Source: Campylobacter troglodytis
Lineage (GTDB): Bacteria > Campylobacterota > Campylobacteria > Campylobacterales > Campylobacteraceae
Reading direction: 5' to 3'
Assembly (NCBI RefSeq): GCF_006864425.1
Contig: NZ_QHLI01000030.1
Coordinates: forward strand, 1 to 33,814
DNA: 33,814 nt
This document shows positions 23,352 through 31,479 of the stretch, in pieces; position 1 is the first letter of the stretch; every line of letters begins with the position of its first letter. The notes beneath the pieces were generated by a model, which worked only from the letters and a program-made list of their open reading frames with translations, made no database searches and had not been told where the DNA came from. The position numbers and the translations under genes are program-made.

Positions 23352-25625
23352 CTAATGCCTTATATCGAAGGTAAAAAATTCACTCTTAAATTCATCTATC
23401 ATTTGACCATATTGATAAAGTGCTGGCTCGTAGTTTTCCACCTCGTGATAAAGCATTGCTAGGGCTAGGGTGGCTTCTTGATTTGTGTTATCTTCAAGCT
23501 TGGCAAGCTCTAAGAGGGCTATGGCTGCGTTTGGATTGTTTGAGCCTATGGCAGAAACAGCGGCTAAAAAGTAGGTATTTGAATCCTTTGCCTTATAATC
23601 ATTAATCAAAACATCATAAAGCCCATAAGCTTCCTCATAAAGTCCAGCATAAATATCCATATGAGCTAGTATAGAGCTTAATCCAAGCTCGTTTTCATTG
23701 CTTAAGGCAAGAGACTGTTTGATTCTATCTCTTTCTTGATTTAAAAGCCCTGTTATACGCATTAAATTCATATAACTTTGACGAACTATATAGGCACTAC
23801 TTGCTAGGTTTTCATAATCGATCTTTGAGTTTTGAAAATAAAGTTGGGCATTTTGTGAATACTCCTTTATGTTTAGGTTTGAATTCTTTGAGTTGAAAAA
23901 CAAAATATCAGCTAAAAGATTATCCTTTGCAACTGTTTTTAACTCAGCTATTAAGGCATCGTTTTGATTATGTAAGCCGTTGTTTTTTGCTATGATGATT
24001 TTAAGCATTAAATGAAGTGGGCTTTCTTTGGTGTCATTATCCAAAAAGGGTATCATAGCCGTGTGTTCATCATTAGCAAAGGAGATGATGGTAGGAAAGA
24101 TGGGCTTGTTAAAATTTGCATCGGCTTCTATGTTTTCATTTATTTCTTGGATTAATTTGACATTATCCTTATCTATCAAAGAAGCACTTAAAACCGCAAA
24201 GGCACCAGCTGCGTAATTCTTGGGATCTAGGTGATATGAGCTTGAAAAATGCCTATTTGCAAGCTCATATTGTTGAAGCTGGGCATAGCTTAGAGCAAGA
24301 TTAAAATGCAAAACGCTGTGTTCTTTAAAGCTATCAACTAGGGCTTTGAATTCATTGTTTGCTAGTTCAAGTTTGTCATTTATGGCGTGTGCTATGATCC
24401 TTGCTAGCTTTACATTCACAGAAGAAAGGGTGGAACTAGCGTTTAAAAGGCTGTCATTGCTTCCTTGTTCTTGTATGTAATTATCCACACTTGCCTTGTT
24501 TATGTAGTTTGCAGCCTGTTTTACATCAAAGACCTGATAGGGTGCATAGTAAAAAAGCAGATCAGCTTGCACCTTCTTAGTTGGCATAAAATCCTTGTTA
24601 AATCTTGCTTGGGCTATGTTAATATCAGAAAGCTCTCTTTTTAATCTTACCTTAATTTTATAAGTATCAAGGGTGCTTTTTTCATCCCCTGAAAAATAAG
24701 CACTAACCCTATGCGTCATATCACTGAATTTACCTGTTTTTAGATCTATTAAATTCAGGGCTGCTATGCTTTGATTTTTTTCCTTATCAATCTTCATTGA
24801 TCTTTCAAGCATAGTTGTAGCCTTGTCATAATCTCCAATCCTAGCATACAAAAGCCCCATAGGAAGACTTGCTTCGTAGGATTCTTGTGTTTGTAAATTC
24901 TCTAAGGCTCTTGTGTTAAGCCCCATTTTTGCATAAATTTTTGCTCCTAAATACTTGGCACTGTCTGAGTAAATTTCATTATTTGTTTGTTGAAACATCT
25001 GCAAGGCCTCAGGATAAAAGCCCTTGTAGTAGTTAATTAAACTAAGATAATAATTAAACAGCTTTGAGCCTCCCTCATTTGGCAAATGCACATAGGCAAG
25101 GTCTAAGTAATAATTAAACTTAGCAAGATCATTAAGATGCAAGGCACAAACAGCAGCGTTTATGGCTGCAACTGTTTGATTTTCATTGCTATTTAAGGCT
25201 TTTTTGAAGCTTTCAAGTGCCTTGGCGTAATTTTGCTGATTCATCTCAGCTACTCCAAGATTATAATTTGACAAGGCCTCACTATACAAAGAGATCTGCT
25301 CGTAAATTTTCAAGGCCTCCTCTCTTTCTCCTCTTAGATAAAGCCCATTTGCCTTTTGTATCATCCCGTCTATCTTTTCCATATCAAATCTTAAAGATTC
25401 CTTATCCACATAGACCTCAGCTACTTGAATTTCGCTTGGAATAATCACATTTTTTGGCTCTGATTTTGAGGAGCCAAGAAAGATCAAGATTACAAGCAAG
25501 ATAAAAACAAGCCCAAGCAAGACGGCTAGGATCAATATAAACCTTGAGTCCTTATACCAAATGATCTGCTCTTTTGGATTTTGTTCTTCTTCTGTGTCCT
25601 TTTCTAAAACGACCTCTTCTGCCAT
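23352..25625 (-). CDS. pflB: PflB-like flagellar motor TPR protein
   Basis: A 757-aa protein with a short acidic cytoplasmic N terminus (residues 1-25), one transmembrane segment (about 29-51) and a long periplasmic region of tetratricopeptide-type helical repeats (for example YSEALSNYNLGVAEMNQQNYAKALESFKKAL and AVCALHLNDLAKFNYYLDLAY). This is the architecture of the Campylobacter paralysed-flagella protein PflB (Cj0390), a motor-disk component that helps hold stator units. Linkage to a Cj0391c-like sigma28 gene matches C. jejuni. RBS AAAGGGG lies upstream. The name rests on topology, synteny and remembered sequence, so it could in principle be another TPR membrane protein. Confidence 0.8.
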   Translation of the reverse strand: MAEEVVLEKDTEEEQNPKEQIIWYKDSRFILILAVLLGLVFILLVILIFLGSSKSEPKNVIIPSEIQVAEVYVDKESLRFDMEKIDGMIQKANGLYLRGEREEALKIYEQISLYSEALSNYNLGVAEMNQQNYAKALESFKKALNSNENQTVAAINAAVCALHLNDLAKFNYYLDLAYVHLPNEGGSKLFNYYLSLINYYKGFYPEALQMFQQTNNEIYSDSAKYLGAKIYAKMGLNTRALENLQTQESYEASLPMGLLYARIGDYDKATTMLERSMKIDKEKNQSIAALNLIDLKTGKFSDMTHRVSAYFSGDEKSTLDTYKIKVRLKRELSDINIAQARFNKDFMPTKKVQADLLFYYAPYQVFDVKQAANYINKASVDNYIQEQGSNDSLLNASSTLSSVNVKLARIIAHAINDKLELANNEFKALVDSFKEHSVLHFNLALSYAQLQQYELANRHFSSSYHLDPKNYAAGAFAVLSASLIDKDNVKLIQEINENIEADANFNKPIFPTIISFANDEHTAMIPFLDNDTKESPLHLMLKIIIAKNNGLHNQNDALIAELKTVAKDNLLADILFFNSKNSNLNIKEYSQNAQLYFQNSKIDYENLASSAYIVRQSYMNLMRITGLLNQERDRIKQSLALSNENELGLSSILAHMDIYAGLYEEAYGLYDVLINDYKAKDSNTYFLAAVSAIGSNNPNAAIALLELAKLEDNTNQEATLALAMLYHEVENYEPALYQYGQMIDEFKSEFFTFDIRH

Positions 25626-25638
25626 CTTTTGCCCCTTT

Positions 25639-25662
25639 GGCTTTTTTTAAAAGTGTTGATTT
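25639..25662 (+). repeat. Solo MITE end
   Basis: GGCTTTTTTTAAAAGTGTTGATTT, equal to the left terminus of the MITE family, without a recognisable partner end nearby. The rest of 25663-26033 is AT-rich with imperfect GTGAATTTT repeats and no gene. Confidence 0.5.
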
Positions 25663-26041
25663 ATCACACAAATTTTTTAAAGCTCTAAGCTTGTAAATGC
25701 TGTGAATTTTTATTAAATTTTTGAATTTTACAAAAGATCCGTGAATTTTAAGAAAAATTCACAAAAATTAAGCAAATTTTTAATTCTTAAAAGGATAAAA
25801 CCGTTAAGCTTTTTTGTAAAAATAATGTCATTTGTTGTGCTAAGAAGTATCTAAACAAAGAGCTTTTAGCTTAAATTTAGAAAGGGTGTGAATTTGAACC
25901 TTGCATTTTAAGCTTCTTTTGAGAAGTTAAAAGATTTTGAAGGATCTTTTGTGGCAATCAGTTCGTGCCATCAAAATAATCTTTTGTTAATGAATGCCAT
26001 CCTTGTGAATTTAAGCTCTTAATCTTGCAAGATTTAATTTT

Positions 26042-26206
26042 GGCTCTTTTTCAAAAAAGTATTGATTTTAGACAAAATGCCATATTTGTCATTCTGAGCG
26101 TAGCGAAGAATCCACGAATTTATGGAGAAATGCCTTAAATTTATGGATTCTTCGCCTACTTCGTAGGCTCGCCAATGACAAATCAACACTTTTTTGAAAA
26201 AGAGCC
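26042..26206. repeat. MITE, best-preserved copy (M2) with 8-bp target duplication
   Basis: A 165-bp element with near-perfect terminal repeats starting GGCTCTTTTTCAAAAAAGTA (left) and, read from the other end, GGCTCTTTTTCAAAAAAGTG. It contains GTCATTCTGAGCGTAGCGAA and ATTCTTCGCCTACTTCG, so it can fold on itself. It is flanked by perfect 8-bp direct repeats TTAATTTT (26034-26041 and 26207-26214). A 63-codon minus-strand open frame over it is a by-product. Confidence 0.85.
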
Positions 26207-26274
26207 TTAATTTTATTAAATTCAATGCACTTAAATCTAGCTTAAAATGATCAAGCTTTAAGCTTAAAAATAAA

Positions 26275-27006
26275 TCAAAACCCGCTTAATTTTTCCAAAA
26301 AAAGCTTAACTCTGTTGTGTTTGGGATTATTAAAAAACTCACTTGCCTCATTTTCCTCTATGATCTGCCCCTGATCCATAAAGATAATCCTATTTGCCAC
26401 AGCCCTTGCGAAGTTAAGCTCGTGTGTAACAAGAAGCATAGTTTTTCCTTGTATGTTTTTAATCACCTCTAAAACCTCGCCCACAAGCTCAGGATCAAGG
26501 GCTGAGGTAGGCTCATCAAAGAGCATTATGCTAGGATTTAAAGCCAAAGCCCTTGCTATACCCACCCTTTGAGCCTGACCCCCGCTTAGCTCAAAGGCAT
26601 AGCTACTAGCTTTATCCTTAAGTCCTACCCTGCTTAAATGTTCAAAAGCTAGCTCAAAAGCCTCATTTTTAGACATCTTTTTGACAACGATTAAGGCTTC
26701 GGCTATGTTTTCAAGGGCATTTTTGTTGATGAAAAGATTATAATGCTGAAAAACCATAGCTGATTTTTGCCTGAGTTTTAAGGCTTCTTTGTGGCTAAAC
26801 TTCGCATAATCAAGCTTAAGCTCATCAATGATAATTTGCCCACTTTGTGGAATTTCAAGCAAATTGATACTCCTTAAAAGTGTGCTTTTTCCAGCCCCAC
26901 TTGGTCCTATGATGGCTATTATTTCATTATCATTGGCATTGAAAGATATATCTTTTAAGATGAGCTTTTTATCAAAACTTTTGTTTAAATTTGAAAGTTT
27001 AAGCAT
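26275..27006 (-). CDS. Polar amino-acid ABC transporter ATP-binding protein
   Basis: Cytoplasmic ATPase subunit of a GlnQ/HisP-type uptake system. It has Walker A GPSGAGKSTLLRS, the Q-loop region AMVFQHYNLF, the ABC signature LSGGQAQRVGIARALA, Walker B IMLFDEPTSALD and switch His in LLVTHELNFAR. The frame is open 11 codons upstream (to 27039), but I chose the ATG at 27006 (MLKLSNLNKSF) since AGGA precedes it by 7 nt and homologues start with this strand. The 243-aa product is standard. It overlaps the permease gene by 8 bp. Substrate cannot be told from the ATPase. Confidence 0.93.
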   Translation of the reverse strand: MLKLSNLNKSFDKKLILKDISFNANDNEIIAIIGPSGAGKSTLLRSINLLEIPQSGQIIIDELKLDYAKFSHKEALKLRQKSAMVFQHYNLFINKNALENIAEALIVVKKMSKNEAFELAFEHLSRVGLKDKASSYAFELSGGQAQRVGIARALALNPSIMLFDEPTSALDPELVGEVLEVIKNIQGKTMLLVTHELNFARAVANRIIFMDQGQIIEENEASEFFNNPKHNRVKLFLEKLSGF

Positions 27007-27691
27007 AGGCTTTCCTAAATTTTTTAAGCCTTGATTCAAGTTTGAAAAACACAGTTTCTAAAATCACACACAAAGCCCAATACATAAGCGCAGCCATCAA
27101 ATACACCTCCAAAAATTTAGAGCTTCTTCCTGATTCTATATCAGCAAGTCCCATTAACTCAGGCACTGTGATGATAGAAGCAAGAGAGGTGTTTTTCACA
27201 AGCATTATGAAAAAATTCAACAAATTTGGCAAGGTTATCATAAAGGCTTGTGGCAAGATTATGCGTCTTAGAGCCTGAGCGTGTGTCATACCCACAGACA
27301 AGGCAGCTTCTTTTTGCCCCTTATCCACAGCCAGAAGGGCTGAGCGCATTATCTCGGCTAAATAAGCGCTTGAATTTAAGGAAAAAATAAGCAAGGCATA
27401 ATAAAGAGCGTCAATCAAAGAAAAATCAAGCTCAAAGCCAAGGGATCTAAAAAAGATAGGAAGCCCATAATAAAACATAAAAAGCTGCACCAAAAGAGGC
27501 GTGCCTCTAAAAAAGGAGATATAAATCAAAGCCACAGGATAAAGTAGGGGTAGCTTATAAAGCTTGATAAAGGCTAAAATGAGACCTAGCACAAGCCCTG
27601 CAAAAAAGGCAAAGATGGCTATGAATAAGGTCATTGGAAGGGCTGGGGCTAGCCTCGTGGCTGTGTCTAAAAAATACGTAAAATCAAACAC
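26999..27691 (-). CDS. Polar amino-acid ABC transporter permease
   Basis: A 230-aa inner-membrane permease of the HisM/GlnP family with several hydrophobic helices, starting near residues 13-45 (LAPALPMTLFIAIFAFFAGLVLG). The family markers FFRGTPLLVQLFMFYYGLP and the EAA loop region GQKEAALSVGMTHAQALRRIILPQA contact the ATPase. It is likely to form a homodimer since only one permease is present. It is overlapped by the ATPase start. The two substrate-binding protein genes lie upstream on the same strand but are separated by 1057 bp of repeats. Confidence 0.94.
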   Translation of the reverse strand: MFDFTYFLDTATRLAPALPMTLFIAIFAFFAGLVLGLILAFIKLYKLPLLYPVALIYISFFRGTPLLVQLFMFYYGLPIFFRSLGFELDFSLIDALYYALLIFSLNSSAYLAEIMRSALLAVDKGQKEAALSVGMTHAQALRRIILPQAFMITLPNLLNFFIMLVKNTSLASIITVPELMGLADIESGRSSKFLEVYLMAALMYWALCVILETVFFKLESRLKKFRKAYA

Positions 27692-27849
27692 TAAAAACCT
27701 CTTTCATAACTTGAATTTTCATAAAGATCTCTCATAAAGAACATTTTACTATTTTTAAAAAGCTTTTTTTACAAATGCTGATTTTAACATAGGTGAATTT
27801 TAATCATTTTGAAAAAAATAATTCTTGCAAATATAGCAAAAAACAAGGA

Positions 27850-28040
27850 ACTATTTTTAAAAAGCCTTGTTGTGTCAAAGAAACTTTGTTTTACCGTATA
27901 AGCTAAGCCTTATATAAGAAATTTGCTTTTATTAAAAAAGCTATGCTTTAACGAAAGAAACTTCCTTTTGCTGATAAAACTAAGCCTTACAGAAAAACTT
28001 TGTTTTACAAAATAAGTTTTATACAAAAATCTTTGTTTTT
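27850..28040 (-). repeat. Second degenerate ~19-bp satellite, inverted relative to the first
   Basis: Read on the minus strand it shows units such as AAACAAAGTTTTTCTGTAA, GGCTTAGTTTTATCAGCAA, AAGGAAGTTTCTTTCGTTAA and GGCTTAGCTTATACGGTAA. These match the 21138-21376 units (..GAAGTTTCT..CAA / ..CCTAGCTTTTC..CAA). Unit lengths vary more, so it looks older. It lies between the permease and binding-protein genes. Confidence 0.6.
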
Positions 28041-28281
28041 AGATACCTAGCACACCCCAAAGATAGATAAAATTTATTTTGAATTTCCTTGCTTAACACG
28101 ACAAAAAATAACAGTTTTTAAGCAAGGCTTATGTTTGGCCTTGAATTTAAAATATTTAACTCTCTTTTTGCTTTAAATTCAAGGCTAAAAGTCTTTAATT
28201 TTAAAGGCTTTTTTACAAGTATTATTTTGATAAAACAGTTTAAAAAGATCAAGCCTTTTTACTAAAAAGCTTAAATTTAAA

Positions 28282-28614
28282 GGCTTCAAAACAAGATTGA
28301 TTTTATACAAAATGTCATATTTGTCATTGCGAGTGAAGTATCTTAATAAGATGCTCAAAACAGCACTCTTTGTCATATTTAGAGACTGTGTAGCACGAGT
28401 TAAGTATGATAAAATCAAAAAGAGATTTTTCGCAATGCTTAAAATGACAAAATTCTTCTCATACTGAGAGTGTGCCAAGAATTTACGAATTTATAGAAAA
28501 TGCCTTGAATTTATAAATTCTTCGCTTATAATTACAAATCAACACCAATATAGCACGAGTTGTTATGGTCGGCGTTTGAATTTATGGCTGATATGAATAT
28601 TTAAAAAAAGAGCC
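28282..28614. repeat. Enlarged MITE copy (M3)
   Basis: Left end GGCTTCAAAACAAGATTGAT and right end ..AAAAAAAGAGCC at 28614. It contains the family marks GTCATATTTGTCATTGCGAGTG and AAATCAACACC but is about twice the usual length. Extra material includes two TAGCACGAGTT motifs, so it seems to be two copies partly merged. Flanking octamers AATTTAAA (28274-28281) and ATTTTAAA (28615-28622) match at 7 of 8. Confidence 0.6.
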
Positions 28615-28748
28615 ATTTTAAAAGCATTTACACTCAAAGCCATCCATAAAGCTTAAAGTTTTTTGCTGTGAATTTAATCTAGCTTTAAGATTAAGCTTGT
28701 CAAATTCTTAAAAAAAGCTCATTTGATATTGTCAAATTCTTAAAAAAT

Positions 28749-29534
28749 TCAAAGCTCATTTTCGCCCTTAATCTTGTCAAATTCTTTTTGCACAATCTTA
28801 GCATAAGCATCCCCAAAATAGCTTCTTACAAGCTCTATCACCTTGCCATCTTTTATAGCCTTGTAAAGTGCCTTATCAAATTCATGGGCTAATTTTTGTG
28901 AATCCTTTCTAAACACAAAAAATACAGGGGTTTCTTGCAAATTTACACTTGTAATTTTAAGATTTAGCCCTTGTGCCTTGCCATAATCAAGTGCAGCAAC
29001 AGGATCATTTATCATAGCCTCTATTCTGCCATTTGCAAGATCAGCTACCAAGGAAGGAGAGCTTTTATAATATACAATTTCTATTTTTAAATTAGGGTGC
29101 TTTTTTAGATAGCCTTCAAGATTGTTTGCGTGATTTGATCCAACTGTTACTCCTATCTTTTTAAGTCCTTCAAAGGAACTTGCCTTTGAGTTTTCTCCTA
29201 CTATCAAGGTGCTTAGTCCGTAAAAATATGGATATTTTGAAAAGATGTATTTTTGTAATCTTTGCTCATTTTTTGTGATCTGATTTGCTATGAGATCAAA
29301 TCTAGCACTTTCTAGCCCTTGAAATATGGCATTCCAGCTTACAGATACAAAGTTGGCACTAGCATTTGGTATGTAGCCTATGACAAGCCTTGCAAGATCA
29401 TTATCAAAGCCAGTAGCCTTGCCTTTGTCATTCAAATAAGCAAAGGGCTTGTAGGCATTTTCACTGCCTATTTTAATCTCGCTTGAATTAAGGCACAAAA
29501 TCAAAAAGCAAAGCGCAAATAACAACCTTTTCAT
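28749..29534 (-). CDS. Amino-acid ABC transporter substrate-binding protein (second of pair)
   Basis: A 261-aa periplasmic protein of the SBP_bac_3 family. It has a Sec signal (residues 1-18, MKRLLFALCFLILCLNSS), then IKIGSENAYKPFAYLNDKGKATGFDNDLA (lobe 1 entry, typical of this family), ANQITKNEQRLQKYIFSKYPYF, GVTVGSNHANNLEGYL (lobe 2), and INDPVAALDYGKAQGL (return strand). The usual Arg that holds the alpha-carboxylate is probably in KNEQR. Its start overlaps the stop of the preceding paralogue by 4 bp. Similarity to TcyJ/FliY-type cystine-binding proteins is possible; the ligand is not determinable by eye. Confidence 0.9.
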   Translation of the reverse strand: MKRLLFALCFLILCLNSSEIKIGSENAYKPFAYLNDKGKATGFDNDLARLVIGYIPNASANFVSVSWNAIFQGLESARFDLIANQITKNEQRLQKYIFSKYPYFYGLSTLIVGENSKASSFEGLKKIGVTVGSNHANNLEGYLKKHPNLKIEIVYYKSSPSLVADLANGRIEAMINDPVAALDYGKAQGLNLKITSVNLQETPVFFVFRKDSQKLAHEFDKALYKAIKDGKVIELVRSYFGDAYAKIVQKEFDKIKGENEL

Positions 29535-30292
29535 AAATCCTCCTCTAAATTAGTGTAATCCACATCAAAATACTTCAAAGAAAGCTCTTTAAGCCTTCCG
29601 TCCTTTCTAGCCCTTTCAAGTGCCTTTGAAATTTTATCTTTTAAAGACACATTGTTTTTAGCAAAGACAAAATAGATAGAGGTTTTTTGCAAAGTTAAAT
29701 TTGTAATTTTAATCTTAACTCCTTGAGAGTTTGCGTAATCAAGAGCAACTATGGGGTTATCAAGCAAGGCGTCAATTTGCTTGTTTGCAAGGGCTAGAAG
29801 CTGGGTGCCGTAGTTTTTAAAATAAACTATTTTTATATTTAAGTTTGGATTTTTACTCACAAAGTCCTCAATGCGTAGGGCTTGATTAGACCCTATCACA
29901 GCACCTATTTTTTTATCTTTCATATCATCAAAGCTAGTAATTTGTGAATTCTCAGCCACTATGAAATTCAAGAGAACATTAAAATAAGGAGTATCGCTAA
30001 AAATATATTTTGCTTCTCTTTCTTTTGTTTTGGCTATTTGATGGGCTAACATAGTAAATTTGCCCCCATCAAGCCCCACAAACAAGGCAGTAAAAGGCAG
30101 TGGGTGAAAGTTAAACTCTAAGCTTTTATCATAGCTTGCAAGAAGCCTTAAAAGCTCTATGTCAAAGCCAGCAGCCTCGCCTTTTTCATTTACATAAGCA
30201 AAGGGCTTGTAGGAATTTCCTGTGCCTACATTAATTAGCTCAGCCCTTAAAAGACAAAAACAAGCAAGCAAGATATAAAAAAATTTTTTCAT
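29531..30292 (-). CDS. Amino-acid ABC transporter substrate-binding protein (first of pair)
   Basis: A 253-aa paralogue of the next gene, clearly from an old tandem duplication: LINVGTGNSYKPFAYVNEKGEAAGFDIELLRLL, HQIAKTKEREAKYIFSDTPYF, IGAVIGSNQALRIEDFV and LDNPIVALDYANSQGVKIKI align along the full length with its neighbour. A hydrophobic signal (about residues 3-16, FFYILLACFCLLRA) directs export. An LLAC sequence is too near the N terminus to be a convincing lipobox. The gene is first in the minus-strand transcript and divergent from glaH. A TATAAT box (complement of 30314-30319) lies 22 bp upstream of the ATG. Confidence 0.9.
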   Translation of the reverse strand: MKKFFYILLACFCLLRAELINVGTGNSYKPFAYVNEKGEAAGFDIELLRLLASYDKSLEFNFHPLPFTALFVGLDGGKFTMLAHQIAKTKEREAKYIFSDTPYFNVLLNFIVAENSQITSFDDMKDKKIGAVIGSNQALRIEDFVSKNPNLNIKIVYFKNYGTQLLALANKQIDALLDNPIVALDYANSQGVKIKITNLTLQKTSIYFVFAKNNVSLKDKISKALERARKDGRLKELSLKYFDVDYTNLEEDL

Positions 30293-30313
30293 TTAGTATC
30301 CTTTCAATGAATG

Positions 30314-30319
30314 ATTATA
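30314..30319 (-). promoter_or_regulatory. -10 element of the binding-protein operon
   Basis: TATAAT on the minus strand, 22 bp before the ATG at 30292. It lies inside an imperfect inverted repeat spanning 30301-30340 (CTTTCAATGA against TTAATGAAAG, 8 of 10 paired). Confidence 0.45.
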
Positions 30320-30394
30320 CCTTGCTTTGCTTAATGAAAGAAAAATTTACTTGTTTCTTATAGTAACAGTGATAAAAATTATTTAGTTATTTAT

Positions 30395-30422
30395 TTGACA
30401 TTTAATTATAATTAAATATACA
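30395..30422 (+). promoter_or_regulatory. glaH promoter with 18-bp palindrome in the spacer
   Basis: TTGACA (30395-30400), 16 bp, TATACA (30417-30422). The spacer is occupied by a perfect palindrome, ATTTAATTATAATTAAAT (30400-30417), so a protein bound there would cover both boxes. The palindrome is AT-only, which lowers its statistical weight. Confidence 0.5.
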
Positions 30423-30464
30423 AGGAGTAAGATAATCATACAAATCAACAATAAGGAGGACGAT

Positions 30465-31433
30465 ATGTCTAAGACAGTATCTTTGGAAAGCAAGGATTTT
30501 AAGGTAGTTGCTTCTGAGTATTCACCTAAATTACTAGAGGTTGTATTTACAAAAGAAGTAATTGATAATTTTTTAAAGCAAATGCAAGCTTATCCAGTGC
30601 AAGCACTAGAATATAAGTCATTTTTGCGTTTTCGTGCAGCTGAAATTCTAAACAAGCTTTGTGATAATAAATTACAAGCTGTTTTGCAAAAAACCCTAAC
30701 AGACCGTAATCAAGGTGCCTTGCTGATTACACCTGAGGGCATAAATGATGTATCTCAAGGCGATGATATGGTGAAAATTGCCACAGCCTTTGTTCATCTA
30801 ATAGGCAGATCAAATTTCGATGATATGACAGGCAAATTTTATGCTAGATGGGCTGTTGTTAATACTGATAATTCAGACAGCTATCTTCGCCAACCACAAA
30901 AGCCACTAGAACTTCACACAGATGGCACTTATGTCAATCAAGTAACAGACTATGTGCTTATGTATAAGATAGATGAGCAAAATATGAAGGGTGGGGATTC
31001 TCAACTTCTACATCTTGATGATTGGGAGGATTTGAATAAATTCTTTAATCACCATCTTGCAAAAAGGGTTATGAAATGGCAGGCCCCACCAAGCAAGAAT
31101 GTCAAAGAAGATGCCTATCATCCTATCTTTGAAACAGACAATGAGGGACGTCCTGTAATATCTTACATAGATCAGTTCGTTCAACCAAAGGACTTTGAAG
31201 AGGGAACTTGGCTAGCAGATCTAGGTGATTCCTTAGAAAATAGCAAAAACAAGCTTTCTTTCCCTGTGAATGTAGGACAGTTTTTGTTAATCAACAATCT
31301 CTTCTGGCTACACGGCAGAGACAAATTCCAACCTCACGAGAAGTTGCGTAGAGAGCTTATGAGACAAAGAGGATACTTCTCATTTTCTAGCAACCCCTTC
31401 GCGCCTTATCATCATCTAGGCAAATCCAAATAA
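30465..31433 (+). CDS. glaH: Glutarate 2-hydroxylase GlaH (CsiD)
   Basis: Fe(II)/2-oxoglutarate-dependent dioxygenase: glutarate + 2-oxoglutarate + O2 gives L-2-hydroxyglutarate + succinate + CO2. The 322-aa protein is close to E. coli CsiD along its whole length: [98 protein letters not shown] and [14 protein letters not shown]. The iron triad is H151, D153, H283; the 2-oxoglutarate-binding Arg lies in [12 protein letters not shown] (R295-R300). Strong RBS AAGGAGG. It is followed by lhgO as in E. coli, but without gabDTP. Confidence 0.95.
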   Translation: MSKTVSLESKDFKVVASEYSPKLLEVVFTKEVIDNFLKQMQAYPVQALEYKSFLRFRAAEILNKLCDNKLQAVLQKTLTDRNQGALLITPEGINDVSQGDDMVKIATAFVHLIGRSNFDDMTGKFYARWAVVNTDNSDSYLRQPQKPLELHTDGTYVNQVTDYVLMYKIDEQNMKGGDSQLLHLDDWEDLNKFFNHHLAKRVMKWQAPPSKNVKEDAYHPIFETDNEGRPVISYIDQFVQPKDFEEGTWLADLGDSLENSKNKLSFPVNVGQFLLINNLFWLHGRDKFQPHEKLRRELMRQRGYFSFSSNPFAPYHHLGKSK

Positions 31434-31438
31434 AAAAG

Positions 31439-31460
31439 CTTCTAGCCCTTTGGCTAGAAG
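31439..31460 (+). terminator. Hairpin between glaH and lhgO
   Basis: CTTCTAGCC-CTTT-GGCTAGAAG, a perfect 9-bp stem starting 5 bp after the glaH stop. On the plus strand it is not followed by a T run and the lhgO Shine-Dalgarno (AAGG, 31469-31472) lies close after it. On the minus strand TTTTTTA follows. It could be a partial terminator, an mRNA-stabilising stem, or a barrier to antisense transcription. Confidence 0.55.
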
Positions 31461-31479
31461 TTCTACTTAAGGACCTAAC

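Noticed and set aside
26034-26225. 63-codon minus-strand open frame
   Set aside because: It coincides with MITE M2 from end to end and is a by-product of the repeat.
28185-28478. 97-codon minus-strand open frame
   Set aside because: It lies within a MITE copy and its flank; composition and content are explained by the repeat.
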